Origin: Agarophyton chilense
Lineage: Eukaryota > Rhodophyta > Florideophyceae > Gracilariales > Gracilariaceae
Assembly (NCBI GenBank): GCA_030374765.1
Contig: JARGXX010000092.1
Span: forward strand, 1,550,001 to 1,614,000
Length of the DNA stretch: 64,000 nt
Direction: 5' to 3'
Shown here: positions 8,140 through 17,779 of the stretch, one piece after another
How positions within the stretch are numbered: the first letter of the stretch is position 1
Layout of the letters: each line of letters begins with the position of its first letter
Translations under genes and position numbers: made by a program
Notes under the pieces: model-generated
The model's database searches: none
Seen by the model: only the letters and a program-made list of their open reading frames with translations
Told to the model about the DNA's origin: nothing

Positions 8140-8751
8140 TCATGGTATCCGCATCTCTATCTTGCCCTCGCCCGCCACGCTTTTCACCAGCCATTCCATG
8201 CCGTCCCTCAGTCCTTCCCCACTTTCCGCAGAGCACGGCTGCACGCACTGCGGCCGGTTTTCAGCATCGGAAAGCAAGTCCAGTGCCAGACTCACTTTGA
8301 CCGCGTCCATAGCGCCTGCCAAATCCTGCTTGTTGGCAAGCACCAGAAGCGGGCTATGCTTGAGCTTGGGCGTGGCAATCAGCTTCTTCAACGTCTCCCT
8401 GGAATCGTCCATTCGCTCGCTGTCCGTGGAGTCCACCACCCAAATAATCGCCTCGGCCTCCGCCGCATATCGACTCCAGATCGGGCGCAGCGCTCGCGCC
8501 CCGCCAAGGTCCCACACCAGCAGCTTGAGCTTTGGAAAGCGCAGCTTGGCCACGTTGAGGCCCACAGTGGGCACCACTCTGCTCAGCGCGGCCGGACGCG
8601 TCACGCGCGCCGCGCGCGACGTCGGCGGGTAGTAGAGTTTGAGCCACTCCAGAATTGAGGACTTGCCCGAGGCCTCGACGCCCAGCAGCGCTACGGGGCG
8701 CTCAGGGACGTGCGTTAGCTCTTCGTAAAAACCGTGAACGAGCGAAAACAT
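8140..8751 (-). CDS. ARFRP1: ARF-related protein 1 (ARFRP1/Arl3-type) small GTPase
   Basis: This 203-aa Arf-like GTPase of the trans-Golgi ARFRP1 type would act in recruiting Golgi tethers and in post-Golgi sorting. Seen: P-loop GVEASGKSS (about 24-32), switch I VPTVGLNV, G3 WDLGGA, a STDSERMDDSRETLKK helix, G4 ANKQD and G5 CSAESGEG, then GMEWLVKSV at the C-terminus, as in animal ARFRP1. It lacks Gly2, as expected for this subfamily, which is not myristoylated. Start: the open frame reaches 8763, but that codon is GTG; the ATG at 8751 gives MFSLVHGFYEEL, aligning with the family N-terminus. Odd: the catalytic Gln of DLGGQ is Ala (GCG), seen directly in the sequence, predicting slow intrinsic hydrolysis. 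Composition is GC-rich like its neighbours. Confidence 0.85.
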   Translation of the reverse strand: MFSLVHGFYEELTHVPERPVALLGVEASGKSSILEWLKLYYPPTSRAARVTRPAALSRVVPTVGLNVAKLRFPKLKLLVWDLGGARALRPIWSRYAAEAEAIIWVVDSTDSERMDDSRETLKKLIATPKLKHSPLLVLANKQDLAGAMDAVKVSLALDLLSDAENRPQCVQPCSAESGEGLRDGMEWLVKSVAGEGKIEMRIP

Positions 8752-9477
8752 TACAACGAACACGCCTTGTCGCGCACCGCACTCTCACACTCTCCTGAGA
8801 AGAAGCCATCAACGCGGGGCCGGTGCTGACGTTGACGAGAGCGCGCGCATGCGGCAGTGGCTACTTTTTGCTTAGCTGCAAGCGTGCGAAACGTGAGAAG
8901 GAAGCGGCCGCTACGCGCTGTCATTGCACACGTGTGCGCTCACCAGTGGTGTGTGCGACTGTGGCGTGCTCTCGCGCCAGCGCCGCAGGCGCTTCTGCAA
9001 ATTTTGCACCAGACGAGGGAGAGAGAGAGCCCAAGTTTAAAAGCTTTGCGCCCGCTGTCGCATTTACAACCGTTCCCCTCAGCTTCGAGAAACCCCGCTT
9101 ACAACTCTCTACATGTACCACTCCTTACTTCGCTCACTTCAATGACTCAAATTCTAACCCTCTTCATTTCTACAACACACTCTCTATCAGCTCTCTCCCC
9201 TAGCTCCGATGCCGCCGCCCAAGTCTAAAAAGTTAAAAAGTTGAGTTCTCGTCCTTCCTTTGCTCCCCAACCCACCCCCCCCCCCCCCACAGAACGACCC
9301 TCGTCGCAGCACGTTTGCGCTTTTAATATGTCTCAGCGCGCTTCACGCACATGAATCGCTACGAGCGTTATGTTCACAACACGCAACACATTGTGAGCAG
9401 ACTCAAAGCGCCTTCCTCAAGCTATGTCTCTCGCAACTCCACACAATGAAAACGTCACATTTCTCCGTGCCGCCCTT
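8752..9477. other. Intergenic region with C14 run
   Basis: There are 726 bp between the ARFRP1-like start and the TM9SF 3' end (both −). It contains a short GA run near 9018 and a C14 run at 9275-9288. Base composition drops from GC-rich to balanced across this interval. No gene is recognised. Confidence 0.4.
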
Positions 9478-11412
9478 CTAGTCCACTCGAATGTTGGAAT
9501 AGATCTTCCTCACAAACCAAAACGATGAGAAAAATCCAACCGACCCGCACATTAGAGCAAACGCTGCGCTCACCACCGTGCTGTACACCATGAACATCAG
9601 AGTGCTCACAAACGGCATGTGCTCCGTCGCCGCCTGTGTTCCAATGTGGTACACACTGTAAAGGAACATGTAAAGACCTGCTGATGCTGATCCACCAAAC
9701 GCTTGCCACCACCATGTCCACCTTTCCGCCGCTAGAGTGAGATACGTAAACACAATGCTCATTTCCGCGCATGTCACCACAAGAATGGCGAAAACAATCG
9801 ACAGCATCCCGAACAAATACAGGATTTGGTTCTGCCAAATTGAGTTAAGGATGAACACCAGCTCCATGAACACTGTTCCAAACGGAAGGATTCCGGCCAG
9901 GATCACGTAAGCGCCCTGCGGAATGTTCAGAGGTGCAGCCGGAATCTGACGCGGAATTTGATTTGTGCGACATGGGAATTCGTACGGCTTCGACTTGTAC
10001 CCAACATACGCACCGGCGAACACCAATGGCACTGAGATGCCAAACCACATGAACAATAACAAAAGCAAGGTCGCGAAAGGAACAGCCCCAGACGATCCTG
10101 AACCCCACACAAACAGGTTCAACACAAAGAATAGCGCAAAAGTCAGACCCGGGAACAGAAATGCGGAGCCCATAGTGACGAGCTTGCGGTGCTGTCCATT
10201 TTCAAACGATGAATAAACGCGGGCAGATGAGTATCCGCAAACCGCAGATGCCAAAACCCACAGAGAAAGCATCGTCGTGATCAGTCCACCACGATACGCA
10301 GGAGACAAAAACCCAAGGAGAGCGAAAAACAGCGTAACTGTAACCATCCACAACGTTTGTGATCCAGAGCCGCAGAACACGGACAGCAGAGCCGGATGCT
10401 GAGGAGTGCGGAAAACATCACCATGAACCAGCTTCCATCCGGTAATATCTTCCTCGTCTTCCTCATCCAGAGCGTTGTATCGAGAAAAGTCACGAAGGAC
10501 AGTTCGCAGCAGGACTGTCCCGACAAGCGCTGTTAAAAACAACGAGATCATCAGCGAGTTGACAATAGAGAACCACTGAATCTGCTTGAGCTCCTCATTA
10601 GTTTCCAGCAATTTGTCCCAGCGCGTAGCCCACCGAATGCTTGACACAATATACTCCACGTCGTAAGTGAATGTAATCGGCACGCCCTCCTTCACTTCCA
10701 TTTGTTCCATTTCATTGGAAACGGGGCATGTGTGAGAAGTAGGCTTCCCGCTGCCATCCAATTTATGTTTTATGCTGTATGTTTCGACCTCAAACCCAAC
10801 AATCCTGTATCCATCAGAAGAACCCTTGTCAATATCCGCCAGTGAATTGAACGCACCCGACTCTTCTTTGGGATCGTTGTAGAATACTTTAAACTTTAAA
10901 TGGTTGTTGATGTAAAACTTTCCACTTTCTTCAACACGCCCAATATCATATCCGAATTTATAAGCTTCTTGTCTAGTTGCAGTTTCACCCTTGATTACAA
11001 CTGGCATGTTGTCCAGATTAAGGCGCACAGAATAATCCTCTTTAATTCTCTTGCGCAGATGCTTAACCTGATCAGTTGCGAGCGTCTTTGTGCACAAAAC
11101 TTTACAATGGGCCGAGATTCTCATCTGGAAGTCATATTCTGTTGGTTTCATACGGTCGCCCATAAGCACTTGACCAAGGTTGACTGGCTTGGAACGGAGA
11201 TCCTTCTTGCTCTCTGACCCACAGAAAGGGAGTGAGTAATAATCGTATGGGAGTTTGTTCCTCGGGGATGTGAGTTTGTTGGCCATAACTTCAAGCTTCG
11301 TTCCTTCTTCGTAGCTGACCGGTGCGATCCCTGGAAGGTAAAATGCGTGGACACACGTAATCGTAAACGCGAACAGACTCGCAAACATTGCGAGACTCCC
11401 TGACGTCGTCAT
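9478..11412 (-). CDS. Transmembrane 9 superfamily protein (nonaspanin, TM9SF)
   Basis: This 644-aa nonaspanin is a Golgi/endosomal nine-helix protein implicated in sorting of membrane proteins. Residues 1 to about 23 form a cleavable signal (SLAMFASLFAFTITCVHA), followed by FYLPGIAPVSYEEG, the conserved start of the lumenal domain. Further landmarks are LPYDYYSLPFC, LGQVLMGDR, VGFEVETYSIKH, then the cytosolic YNALDEEDEEDITGWKLVHGD-type acidic loop (about residues 345-365), and the helices from WMVTVTLFFALLGF on, ending SFWFVRKIYSNIRVD. The C-terminal signal is R-V-D where most relatives have K-x-D/E, a conservative change in the COPI-binding motif. Start: the frame is open to 11493 from a TTG; the ATG at 11412 directly precedes the signal peptide. 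Confidence 0.93.
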   Translation of the reverse strand: MTTSGSLAMFASLFAFTITCVHAFYLPGIAPVSYEEGTKLEVMANKLTSPRNKLPYDYYSLPFCGSESKKDLRSKPVNLGQVLMGDRMKPTEYDFQMRISAHCKVLCTKTLATDQVKHLRKRIKEDYSVRLNLDNMPVVIKGETATRQEAYKFGYDIGRVEESGKFYINNHLKFKVFYNDPKEESGAFNSLADIDKGSSDGYRIVGFEVETYSIKHKLDGSGKPTSHTCPVSNEMEQMEVKEGVPITFTYDVEYIVSSIRWATRWDKLLETNEELKQIQWFSIVNSLMISLFLTALVGTVLLRTVLRDFSRYNALDEEDEEDITGWKLVHGDVFRTPQHPALLSVFCGSGSQTLWMVTVTLFFALLGFLSPAYRGGLITTMLSLWVLASAVCGYSSARVYSSFENGQHRKLVTMGSAFLFPGLTFALFFVLNLFVWGSGSSGAVPFATLLLLLFMWFGISVPLVFAGAYVGYKSKPYEFPCRTNQIPRQIPAAPLNIPQGAYVILAGILPFGTVFMELVFILNSIWQNQILYLFGMLSIVFAILVVTCAEMSIVFTYLTLAAERWTWWWQAFGGSASAGLYMFLYSVYHIGTQAATEHMPFVSTLMFMVYSTVVSAAFALMCGSVGFFSSFWFVRKIYSNIRVD

Positions 11413-12446
11413 CTTTGTTTTGAAAAACAGCGTAGTCGGGCAAGAGACGAATTGTCCACAACCGGAGAATACTTGGGCAATACAAGACGACAAGTGTTCA
11501 AATTGGGCGAAGCAAAGTGGGGGGTTGCTGGTTTTTTCTCAACAGATGGATACACTAGGGCGAAAGAGGCGCTTTTGAAAGAAAGACAGAGCTGAAAAGC
11601 TTACGTCCCCTCGGTTGGGGTCTGAGGGGATAGGTTTTGGAGAGAGGAGAACGACGCTGGCGAATGCAAATTGCGCCGCTGCGCAAGGAATCGGTCCAGT
11701 GTCAGGAGCGTGGCAGCACTTGAAACGATGCAATTTCGGCGGTTTCAAAATGTCAGTCAACGAGGCAGAGCTTACCGTGGCAAACGAGCAAATTAAATCC
11801 GCCCACGGGCACAAATGTTCAAGGCAATACGTCAGTAATTCACTTCACTCCACGAGACCAAAACTAATCCGCCGACACCTTCACAAAGGTCACCTCACGC
11901 CACAACGTGTTGGTACGATGCACCTGCAAAGCGTACGTCATTGCTGCGTGCGTGGCTAACACTCCAGCCGGATTCCAGCGCTGTTGGCATGAGCCTTTAC
12001 TCTTCGTGGATGTGGGGCAGCTCTCTTGGTTGAGAATACGTTGTTGCAAGTCGCTCCCTATCCTATTCTACATCCAAGCGTAAAGAACCATAGCGAAGGA
12101 CTTCTTCTTTACTGCGGTCATCGAACATTAACGACTGGAATGTCTAAAGTTCCAGCTCGATATAGCTTTCCGTCAAGAACACTAAGATATGCGTATTATC
12201 GAGTTAGCTGTTATACACGACATCATTGAGCGATATTGTAATGTGAAAGGGGAGAACGCAAGTTCTTGCTTGGTACACAACACAAACGAAGCTTGTTTGC
12301 GCTTTCCTTCATGCAGGGAATTACGCGTCATACGTGATTCCGTTTTCATCCTTTTTGTGTGTGAAAATCAGTTGTCATCCTGCCCACCTCATATTGTCAC
12401 TGATGTTTGTGGGGAAACCTTGTAGGACGTCTTGAATTTCCGTCAA
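11413..12446. other. 1.03-kb intergenic region, no gene recognised
   Basis: It lies between the TM9SF start and the DPAGT1 3' end. A minus-strand open stretch at 11864-11990 ends in a protein-like segment (RTNTLWREVTFVKV) after a possible acceptor near 11985, but no upstream exon or family was found. Otherwise nothing is seen. Confidence 0.35.
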
Positions 12447-13700
12447 CTATGTAAAATGCCGCAAAAATACATCACGAGCAATCAGTCCAATAGAACAACA
12501 CACAACCTGCAGAGCAAGAAGAAGGATACACAGAGTTCTCTCATGAAGAGGGCCAGTAACTAACAGCACAAGATTGACGAGATTGAGATGAGACTTGACG
12601 CCTTCTAGACGCCCCGTATTTTTGTTGTATGTTGGAAGTCGATGTCTTGGACATGGAACAATGCCAAACAGCTGAGGCAGCGAATAAACAAAGTTGATGA
12701 TCTGCGGAATGAATAGCAAGAGCAGTGTGGTCGAGTAGTGGCCTAGAATACTGCCCATGGCAAAAGTCATTCCAGCAAAATAACAAAACGTATCTCCGAC
12801 AAACACTGCAGACGGGTACCAATTATGATGAATCAGTCCGAGGCAAACCGCGGTAAACGGAAGCATCATGTCCAACGAAAAAGAATGATGATCCTGTAGA
12901 AGCTGCAAATTGTCCTTCGGGACATCTGAAGTCAAGTTCAATGAGTTGTGAATAATGACGAAAAGCGCGATGACAACTGATTGCCCAACTTCAAGTCCAT
13001 TGATACCAGCATAAATATTGATTGCATTTGTGCAAAAGATACTAAGCATGGCCATATATATGTAATAGCCCATACTGAGATCAACCAACCTTCCGGAAAC
13101 GCTGATAACAAGGCCGCCCCCAAAAAGACTTGCAATGTAGCCGACGAGTGGGCGAATGAAGCGAGGAAGAATCACCGTTGTCTTGCCGGTGTAATTCACC
13201 AGCAATGGCATGCTCGCTATGAGAGGAAGCACAAGTTTGTACCGCCATCTCAGATCTAACACGTCGTCCGCAAAACCTAGCAAAGTCATGAAGGTTACGC
13301 AGGCCATAGCGGCGGTGTAGAGGCGCGCATCGCCATTGTAGTGTGCGTATACATGCAGTATGCAAAGTATCATGATGTATACGGTTGCGGGAATCAACCC
13401 CAAGGGTTCTGGTTTTCTTTCTTCACCTGCTTCTGTGCCTCGCTTGTTGATGTCCTTCCCAAACATTCCAGCTTTGAGGAAAAGCGGGACCGTGGCAGTT
13501 ATGAAATAAGATACGGTTATGTATGACGCGATTGACAATGCGCCGCTTAGAAGGAGGCGTGGCAATAAGCCTGCAGTCAAAGCTTCTCTGCAGGCGAAGG
13601 CATAAACAAGAATCACAATTGACACTGTGAGCGACCGCAAATATAATGATCCGCTGCAGCCAGTAATTCTCGACGAAACCTTCTGAGCTTGTGGAGCCAT
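12447..13700 (-). CDS. ALG7: UDP-GlcNAc:dolichyl-phosphate GlcNAc-1-phosphotransferase (DPAGT1/ALG7)
   Basis: This 417-aa polytopic ER enzyme makes GlcNAc-PP-dolichol, the first step of N-glycan precursor assembly and the target of tunicamycin. Family motifs in order: FGKDINKRG (about 82), the Asp-rich LGFADDVLDLRWRYKL (about 143), NAINIYAGINGLEVGQS (about 228), VFVGDTFCYFAGM (about 305), and PCPRHRLP (about 355), the eukaryotic HRLP loop. About ten hydrophobic helices are visible. Length agrees with eukaryotic homologues. The start is the first ATG in frame, at 13700. It is divergent from ORC2 across a 467-bp gap. Confidence 0.93.
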   Translation of the reverse strand: MAPQAQKVSSRITGCSGSLYLRSLTVSIVILVYAFACREALTAGLLPRLLLSGALSIASYITVSYFITATVPLFLKAGMFGKDINKRGTEAGEERKPEPLGLIPATVYIMILCILHVYAHYNGDARLYTAAMACVTFMTLLGFADDVLDLRWRYKLVLPLIASMPLLVNYTGKTTVILPRFIRPLVGYIASLFGGGLVISVSGRLVDLSMGYYIYMAMLSIFCTNAINIYAGINGLEVGQSVVIALFVIIHNSLNLTSDVPKDNLQLLQDHHSFSLDMMLPFTAVCLGLIHHNWYPSAVFVGDTFCYFAGMTFAMGSILGHYSTTLLLLFIPQIINFVYSLPQLFGIVPCPRHRLPTYNKNTGRLEGVKSHLNLVNLVLLVTGPLHERTLCILLLALQVVCCSIGLIARDVFLRHFT

Positions 13701-14167
13701 TGTAACGATGTATCAGGGTCAAACGATTTGGGCAATGATTTAAGTGTCACAAGTTAAACGTCAAATGATTCAAACACACACACAATTCTGTTGTTTTGCT
13801 CCCGATTAGGCAAAAGGTATAGTTAGATTGTGGCAATCGCGCCTGGTTGAGAATTGTGGAGCAGCCGGTGGTGTTGAGCGAGCGGCAATCATCCTCATGA
13901 GTACAACAATACCAAATGCGTTGACTACCATGGATGAAATGGATTGACTTCAAATTCCCATGCCTGCAGTGCAGACTCTGCGCCCAAACGTTCGACTGAT
14001 CGGTTTAAAAAATCACCACGACAGCTCTGTGTACCAAGGGCACATTTTTTATAGCTTCTTTCTCTATAAGATCAATATGGGCCCGGAGTTCACCCCTCAA
14101 TTTGTCGTCTTGGATTCTTCACCGCGCTCCAATTAAGTGTGGGGTTCTTTCTACACTTACAATAGTA
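13701..14167. promoter_or_regulatory. Divergent promoter region ALG7/ORC2
   Basis: There are 467 bp between two divergent ATGs. It contains an A/T-rich stretch (ttttttatag and tttctctataagatc near 14045-14075) about 100 bases upstream of the ORC2 start that could serve as core promoter. No defined motif is certain. Confidence 0.4.
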
Positions 14168-15418
14168 ATGCGAAGAGGGAGAAGAAGAAGCTCTTCTCAT
14201 GTCGAACGGGAACGTAAATTCACACCAGTCAAGCGTCCCCGAACTCGGTCAAAAAATGACAACTCTATCACCCAAAACACTCCTCTGCATTCTGAGGAGG
14301 GGGCCCGAAAACGCCGGCCAAAACCTAGCACAGTGACACAAGTCCAAGACGGGGAAGATAACATAGCAGCGACAAAAGACGCAAGGGACGAAGAGGAAGT
14401 CGGTGCAGGCCGTTCCTACTTCGAAGCGCACAAAGGAGTCGTGAAGACTTCGAATCTCACTTTGGCCAGTTTATCAATTGCTTCTCAAGAGCAACTAGAG
14501 ACCGCTCTTCGTAATTTTGAACATCCTCTCAAGCGTGAACAAGAATCTCAACTTGACAAGCTTCGAAAATCGTTCCCACAATATCTGTACATACTAGAAG
14601 CAGCCCATTCGCTATTGTTCTATGGCTATGGATCCAAAAAAACGTTGCTTGACGAATTCGCGCAGTACTTGACTACATCGCACGCTGTCATGGTCGTCAA
14701 TGCCTTCAATCCTACTCTGAGTCTGCGGTCTATTCTGGCTCAGATTGCAAAAGACTTTCTCAACTTGTACAATTTCCCGAAGCGGACCTTATCCGACTAC
14801 ACAGACGCCATCCGTGCAGGGATAAAGAATCATCGTGTAGGAGTTGTGATTCACAATATAGATGGACCCCCATTACGGTCTTCTGAAAGTCAAAACGTGC
14901 TTGCAACACTCAGTTCAATACCTGGAATATCAGTCGTAGCTAGTGTCGATCACGTGAACGCGCCGCTATTATGGGATGGTTCAATGTACTCAAAGTTCGA
15001 ATGGGCCTGGATAAAAGCCGATACGTTTGCTCCGTACACTGCAGAGACGGTATACAGCTCAAAGCCGCTGTTGCGTGGAGGTAAAGAGCGGCGTGTTGAA
15101 GGTGCGGTTGCACTTCTCAAGTCATTATCGAAAAGAGCGAGACAAGTGTTTGAAGTGCTTGCTCAGAGACAATTGAATATAGATCGTGGAGTATCAACAA
15201 GAGACAGCGTAATCAGTCGAACCACGTTCAACCAGCTTTTTGAAATTACAAAAGAAAAGTTCCTAGCTTCTGACCCTACTTCGTTGAGCATTATTCTGAC
15301 AGAGCTCCACACGCATGACTTGCTTCAAAGAAAAAGGGGGGTAGATGCGGCAGAGCAGCTCTGGATACCGTTGCAGAAGTCGCAACTGGAAGCAATAATC
15401 GCGGAGGTGAACCCGTAG
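14168..15418 (+). CDS. ORC2: Origin recognition complex subunit 2
   Basis: This 416-aa nuclear protein is part of the six-subunit complex that marks replication origins. The N-terminal ~90 residues are basic and disordered (MRRGRRRSSSHVERERK, NLS-like). The AAA-like domain carries ORC2 signatures: FPQYLYILEAAHSLLFYGYG, then SKKTLLDEFA (the degenerate P-loop typical of ORC2), GVVIHNIDGPPLRSS, VASVDHVNAPLLWDG, then WAWIKADTFAPYTAET. The C-terminal winged helix ends LHTHDLLQRKRGVDAAEQLW. Start: the open frame reaches 14102 from a TTG; the first ATG is 14168. It is smaller than animal ORC2, mainly from a shorter disordered N-terminus. Confidence 0.92.
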   Translation: MRRGRRRSSSHVERERKFTPVKRPRTRSKNDNSITQNTPLHSEEGARKRRPKPSTVTQVQDGEDNIAATKDARDEEEVGAGRSYFEAHKGVVKTSNLTLASLSIASQEQLETALRNFEHPLKREQESQLDKLRKSFPQYLYILEAAHSLLFYGYGSKKTLLDEFAQYLTTSHAVMVVNAFNPTLSLRSILAQIAKDFLNLYNFPKRTLSDYTDAIRAGIKNHRVGVVIHNIDGPPLRSSESQNVLATLSSIPGISVVASVDHVNAPLLWDGSMYSKFEWAWIKADTFAPYTAETVYSSKPLLRGGKERRVEGAVALLKSLSKRARQVFEVLAQRQLNIDRGVSTRDSVISRTTFNQLFEITKEKFLASDPTSLSIILTELHTHDLLQRKRGVDAAEQLWIPLQKSQLEAIIAEVNP

Positions 15419-16281
15419 AGTTCCAAGAATGGAGTTAAAAGGAAGATCTGCGTGTGTGCATGGGTGTGTACGGCTAGGAAACAAAGGGAAGGGGGTGCTC
15501 ATGGGCGGAACGTTGTGCGAAATGTCGTTTCGCTGTCAAAGGACATGTGTGTTGTGCTCCGTTGTCATGGGATACAATCCTTACCTTTCGCGGTTTGAAT
15601 GTAAGGTCGTTGCAAGGAGGGGATGGGGATTTGTTTGCTTCCGCCTTACCGCGTTGTCCAAAGTCATGCGTTAGAGTTCCCATCTACTTTTTCTTAAATG
15701 GCCGTGGCGACAAAAAAAAACGGTGCCCTGTAGATAGTTGTGCTTCCATAGAGAATTCCAGACTGCCTTCCGGATCAGTTCCTGACTGACGCCACATTTG
15801 TCTGTTTGCCACGAACGTATTTTCCTCGCGGTCTTTCGTTGGTGTGATCGTCCTTTTTCGATGTCAGTCGGGTTGTCCTAGAATACATTTCGGGTAGTAC
15901 CAAGCAACGAAGCAAAGCTGTGGGATAATTGGGTCGTGTCTCAGCTTCTGGTCGAATTTATCGCCATGATTCAGGCCTAGTACTCCTCCAAAGACCAACC
16001 GCTTGATGTGTTCCATCACTCCATCTCCACTGTGTAGCTACAGGCATTCTTGATTACAAATATACAACAGCTTTGCTTTAGCTGCTGCGCAATCGATGTT
16101 CGTGATTTGGGTTTCCGCTGTACAAAGACATTGCGTTTCCTCTGGAAGCTGCATATGTCATTTTTTTAAAACCCTTCTATCCCCTCCCTTTCTCGTTAAC
16201 CAACCCGAACCATCATCTTCGTATATCAGAACAAACCAATTTCTATCACGGTCAGTACTTTTCGAAATTCAATCCACTAAA

Positions 16282-16283
<2 letters not shown>
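15419..16283. other. ORC2 3' flank with a diverged duplicated segment
   Basis: No gene is seen. About 15465-15640 appears homologous to 17210-17385 (shared blocks gttgtgcga, gtttcgctgtc, and cgcggtttg/cgcggttcg in the same order), suggesting an old duplication or shared repeat. The rest is unremarkable up to the retroelement tail. Confidence 0.4.

Positions 16284-16313
<30 letters not shown>
16284..16313 (-). repeat. (GA)n tail of retroelement copy 1
   Basis: About 30 bases of CT repeat on the + strand are at the 3' terminus of the element in its own orientation, matching the GA tail of copy 2. Confidence 0.8.
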
Positions 16314-16315
<2 letters not shown>

Positions 16316-16785
16316 ATGAGTATACTGCGCTCTATTAATACGCAGAAAAGAACGTTACTTTTGAAAGAAACTTTCTCTCACTAAAAAGGCCAACACCCTT
16401 TCAGATCACTTGGTGATAATTTCGGCAACACTCAAACCTTAACATTCGCGAAGAGAAGGAGAACACAACATTTTTGACAGGGCCCGCTTTGGACACCGTA
16501 GCAAGTAGTGATCAACATTATTGAAAACGTTCGGTCTGCACATGCACATCAATCGCTTTCTATTACTAACAGATCCAAAGGGGTGCAGACTCGGAGTGTG
16601 GCGAACGTATAGTTGTGATAGCGCCACTTCAGCCTGACCTTGAGCCAATACCTTCTCAAACTTCTCAGGAATAGCGTGTAGTGACAAATGTGAACCACTT
16701 CACTCTTTGATTCGCCTGGTAATGTCAGAAAAACCTATCGACACTAAACATAACTGTTTGGAAACAGTAGTTCACCTCGTTCATG
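16284..16785 (-). mobile_element. 5'-truncated non-LTR-like retroelement 3' end, copy 1
   Basis: Read on the minus strand, this is homologous at DNA and protein level to the end of the plus-strand copy at 17780-18998. The shared C-terminal peptide runs LSQLYVRHT...PFGSV...KRL...C-x-C-RP...NVDHYLLRCPKRALS, a zinc-knuckle-like Cys cluster following an RNase H domain. The 3' UTRs also align (ttagtgagagaa..., aaagtaacgttct). The element ends in a CT tract on the plus strand (GA tail on the element strand). It is truncated at about 16785, so it keeps only the end of the coding region. No intact ORF for reverse transcription is present. Confidence 0.65.
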
Positions 16786-16799
16786 TTTTTTGTTCTTCA

Positions 16800-17140
16800 T
16801 GTGTCATGTGCAAGCTCATTACGGAGAATGGGCTAGGTGTCGTTATACGACTTGCATCGATACTAACCAATACCCGTGCAGCATAGGGTTCACGATTCCC
16901 AATCTGTGCCCCGGTGGTTACAACGTTCGATGCTGCCCTACCCCAACTGGTGTGTTCAGCCCCCGTTGCGGTTCTTACGGTGGAATTTGTCTCGACAGAA
17001 CCGAATGCTTGGAACTCACCCGAACGGGTTGTGTCCCGGTCCAGCCAAAATCAAACTATGCATCAGAAGGACTCGCAGAAGGAGTCCTCCCATCTGGATA
17101 CAACTGCGTTCTCTACAACATACAAAATCGACGGTGAACA
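16800..17140 (+). pseudogene. Relic of secreted Cys-rich protein with LCPG...CC modules, copy A
   Basis: One frame encodes TTCIDTNQYPC, then NLCPGGYNVRCCPTP and RCGSYGGICLDRTEC. After about 17020 the match continues in another frame as NGLCPGPAKIKLCI, so a small indel breaks the gene. There is also no in-frame ATG, as the open frame starts at a TTG at 16790. The pattern is two tandem modules of C-x(n)-LCPG-x(3-4)-V/I-x-C-C type. Such modules occur, as I recall, in secreted wall-active proteins of fungi and other microbes, so the function here is only a guess. A second, more decayed copy lies at 19160. Confidence 0.55.
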
Positions 17141-17779
17141 AACATCAGATATCCGACATACCATTGAGCGAGCTGGCAATACTGGGAGCTATGCATGAGC
17201 ACATGGGCGTTCCGACCAAGAAACGATGGGGAGGGGGGATGCGTGTGGTGCAACTGGTTGTGCGAGAAAACCCTTTGTTTCGCTGTCGGGGGACTCTATG
17301 TGCTTTGTTCTCGGCTGTTTGGGGTAATCTACCCTGCCCTCCGCGGTTCGCATTTATTGTCATTGCAGATATCACTAGAGGAGGAATAGGATTTTACTCC
17401 TACCGTGTTGTGTTGATCAAGATCAAGCGTGTCTCCTTTGAACGGCAGTGACAGCGGTGCATATATAGAAATCTCTTAATTGGTTTCAAGATAACTTCAC
17501 CAATAAGATAAGTTTTGTTGTTTGTCTGCCGCAAACATTTCTTTCGCCCGGCGAATGTGTCAAGGAAGCGAGAAAAGCTGTGATGCAGAGTCTCAGCTTC
17601 TGACATGTCTCACCCCCATGACACATGCCCACTGCTCCTCTATAGACCAGCCATGTTCTCGACATGGTGCCTCGATCAGAAGAACACATTATATTCGCGG
17701 TTAGTGCTCCACAGTTGCCTTTAGTAGCTTCCGTTGTTGCTATACGAATGTAGGACTGATAACCTCTACCACTTCATGA
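17141..17779. other. Region between Cys-rich relic and RNase H element
   Basis: It starts with a short segment (about 17138-17180) that has a counterpart at 19755-19795. At 17210-17385 is the duplicate of 15465-15640. A TATA-like tatatata lies near 17460 in AT-richer DNA. No gene is recognised. Confidence 0.4.

Noticed and set aside
7605-8658. Open frames of 201-231 codons (+) opposite the ARFRP1-like gene
   Set aside because: Mostly antisense to a well-supported GTPase, starting at arbitrary codons.
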